Source: Pseudomonas fluorescens
GTDB taxonomy: Bacteria; Pseudomonadota; Gammaproteobacteria; Pseudomonadales; Pseudomonadaceae
Direction of reading: 5' to 3'
DNA length: 64,000 nt
Assembly: GCF_902497895.1 (NCBI RefSeq)
Contig: NZ_CABVHQ010000009.1
Span: 62,001-126,000, forward strand
How positions within the stretch are numbered: position 1 is the stretch's first letter; each line of letters begins with the position of its first letter. Made by a program: the position numbers and the translations under genes. The notes below the pieces were generated by a model. It made no database searches, was not told the origin of the DNA, and saw nothing but the letters and a program-made list of their open reading frames with translations. Positions 63,321 through 64,000 of this stretch are shown here, in pieces.

Positions 63321-64000
63321 TCAAGACCCGCTTGGCGATTGCTGATAAATCGCGAAACAGGCTTCAGCCAGCGCCGAACGCGGTGCGCCGCGGCGCATGA
63401 TCAGCCCCAGGCGGGTGAGGGTCTGGGCGTTTTCTATGGGTTGCAGGCGCAGGTCGTCGGTCAAGGCTTCAAGGCCGCCTTCCAACGGCATCACCGCGCA
63501 ACACAGCCCGCCGTGTACCGCCTGTAGCAGCTGATGGACCGCATCGGTCTGCAGCAGCGGTTGCGGATTGAGCCCGCGACTGTGGAAGTTGTGGTCGATG
63601 GACTGGCGAAAGTGCATGCCGCTGGTGAGCATGCCCAGTGGCAATTCGATCAGTGCCTCCCAGCTCAGGGGTTTTTCACCAAAGCTGAAGAAGCGTTGGT
63701 CGTAGAGCAGGCCCATGCGGGTTTCGCTCAGAGCCAGCGAGTCGAAGCGTTCGTTGTCCAGCCGCTCCAGGTACGAAACGCCGAGGTCCAGGCGATTGCT
63801 CGCCAGTTGCTCGAGGATCTGTTCGGAGCTCAGCGCCGACAGTTCGAAGCGCAGGCTCGGGTGTTCCTTGTGCAGGCGCTGCAGCAGCGGTAGCGGGTCG
63901 AAGTTCGACAGTGGCACCACGCCCAGGCGCAGTGTCCCGACCAGGTTGCCGCGACAGGCTGCAGCCTCGGCTTGCAGGCCTGCGTAGGCCGCCAGCACCG
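63321..64000 (-). CDS. LysR-family regulator, C-terminal effector domain (truncated by window edge)
   Basis: The frame is open to the right edge; about 226 residues of the periplasmic-binding-protein-like effector domain are present (LVGTLRLGVVPLSNFDPLPL, EQLASNRLDLGVSYLER, LLQAVHGGLCCAVMPLEGG). The N-terminal winged helix should lie outside the window. It is transcribed in the same direction as fdhD, 95 bases upstream. It could regulate the FdhD/FdhF-like pair, as LysR regulators often do neighbouring genes, but same-strand orientation weakens that. Confidence 0.85.
   Translation of the reverse strand, partial: VLAAYAGLQAEAAACRGNLVGTLRLGVVPLSNFDPLPLLQRLHKEHPSLRFELSALSSEQILEQLASNRLDLGVSYLERLDNERFDSLALSETRMGLLYDQRFFSFGEKPLSWEALIELPLGMLTSGMHFRQSIDHNFHSRGLNPQPLLQTDAVHQLLQAVHGGLCCAVMPLEGGLEALTDDLRLQPIENAQTLTRLGLIMRRGAPRSALAEACFAIYQQSPSGS

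Overview
The window is a piece of a Pseudomonas chromosome, most likely the P. fluorescens/P. putida lineage. Reasons: high G+C coding sequence, dense Pseudomonas REP-type inverted repeats between genes, and a core block gshA-thioesterase-tex-ompR-envZ-rimK/rimB/rimA-hslR-hslO-pckA whose content and order I recognise from that genus. No rRNA, tRNA, CRISPR array, transposase or origin was seen.

Layout. 0-6 kb: a truncated AraC-type regulator, an RBBP9-like hydrolase, an SfnR-like sigma-54 activator homologue with a degenerate GAFTGA motif, a MetQ-like binding protein, an orphan short RHS gene and an AAA ATPase. 6.3-11.6 kb: a TriABC-type RND efflux operon with two adaptors. 12.5-34 kb: a sulfur-scavenging region comprising two SfnB-like oxidoreductases, a DszA-like FMN monooxygenase and MetQNI in one operon, then a cystine transporter (TcyJLN), D-cysteine desulfhydrase, serine acetyltransferase and TauABCD. 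It is interleaved with unrelated genes: a choline transporter, a broken hicA with intact hicB, and an aldo/keto reductase. 34-47 kb: the housekeeping block. 46.9-56.3 kb: an accessory segment. 56.6-64 kb: a RecQ-type helicase, a thioesterase, a glycine-rich envelope protein, an FdhF/YdeP-type oxidoreductase with FdhD, and a truncated LysR regulator.

The strongest candidate for a little-described system is the AT-rich operon at 46.93-50.33 kb directly downstream of pckA. It encodes a Rad50/SMC-like ABC ATPase with a coiled coil, a small helical/winged-helix protein and a protein with a DUF4297/Cap4-like nuclease motif, joined by ATGA overlaps. This matches the three-component ABC (ABC-3C) type of predicted conflict system. 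It is followed by a Fic/YhfG pair and by a second unusual operon (53.1-55.2 kb) of winged-helix protein, AbiEii-like nucleotidyltransferase and PP2C phosphatase, behind a 26-bp near-perfect palindrome.

A second theme is sulfur economy. The sulfur-scavenging binding proteins and SfnB-like enzymes contain almost no cysteine or methionine. Both MetQ homologues also lack the lipobox cysteine usual in this family, which fits proteins made when sulfur is scarce. Functions are assigned from motifs and family knowledge only; no database search was possible.
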